A DNA stretch of 32,430 nucleotides from Schoenoplectus triqueter (taxonomy: Eukaryota > Streptophyta > Magnoliopsida > Poales > Cyperaceae): assembly GCA_964058805.1 (NCBI GenBank), contig CAXKVV010001727.1, forward strand, positions 1 through 32,430, given 5' to 3'. Each line of letters opens with the position of its first letter. Positions within the stretch are counted from its first letter, which is position 1. Shown here piece by piece: positions 32,338 through 32,430 of the stretch. The notes under the pieces were generated by a model. That model had not been told where the DNA came from. It ran no database searches and saw only the letters and a program-made list of their open reading frames with translations. The position numbers and the translations under genes were made by a program.

Positions 32338-32430
32338 CACTACAAGAGAAAAGAGCTTTTATAATAAACCGTTGTTGAATATTATCCTTTAACAAAAGTT
32401 ATTTGGTTATTATTGAATCTATCATTTAAC
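32338..32430 (+). mobile_element. Left end of another CACTA element, cut by the window edge
   Basis: CACTACAAGAGAAAAGAGC starts at 32338, and CCGTTGTTGAAT and TTTAACAAAAGTTATT follow, in the style of the subterminal repeats of the decayed element at 22718-25807. The other end is outside the window. Confidence 0.65.

Overview
This window looks like gene-poor nuclear DNA of a flowering plant. It is strongly AT-rich, has no bacterial-style operons, and contains plant-type transposon families: CACTA with Tnp2, DUF4218 and Ulp1-like coding parts, hAT and Mutator MITEs, a small Helitron, and a possible tRNA-derived SINE. I found no intact host gene, rRNA or tRNA. The species cannot be told from the sequence.

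Layout. 1-1106 is unassigned, with a GC-richer patch at 1-420. 1107-6697 is one complete CACTA transposon (5591 bp) with matching ATT target duplications, subterminal ACCGGT arrays and a minus-strand coding region. Its first part (5588 to about 3270) is a Tnp2-type transposase in a single reading frame broken by 11 stop codons. Its second part (3231 to 1623) is spliced and encodes a DUF8039-like segment followed by a C48/Ulp1 cysteine peptidase whose His, Asp, Gln and Cys residues are all visible; that part carries one stop and two probable frameshifts at homopolymers.

6698-16400 is a field of small non-autonomous elements: hAT MITEs (7273-7607, 10529-10802, 10937-11270, and a hAT end near 11974), a Mutator-type element with a 10-bp target duplication (8835-10006), a possible SINE (about 13320-13445), and unassigned AT-rich spacer. 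17751-19186 is a non-autonomous CACTA element with a TTA duplication.

20263-25500 is the most structured part. It holds several ~360-410 bp foldback (near-palindromic) elements bordered by TA, CT and GA microsatellites, and an 855-bp Mutator-type element that is one long hairpin with a perfect 9-bp duplication (21134-21988). A decayed CACTA element (about 22718-25807) appears to host most of the foldback copies.

25808-32430 has unassigned AT-rich DNA, another hAT MITE (27674-27882), an ~800-bp ATA-type low-complexity tract (28248-29038), a degraded hAT MITE (about 29441-29840), a 466-bp Helitron (30305-30770) inside a wider inverted repeat, one more foldback element (31331-31727), and the first bases of another CACTA element at 32338.

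The genes do not form a pathway. The CACTA proteins would have acted on the CACTA ends; the small elements depend on transposases encoded elsewhere. All assignments come from reading the sequence by eye; no database search was run.
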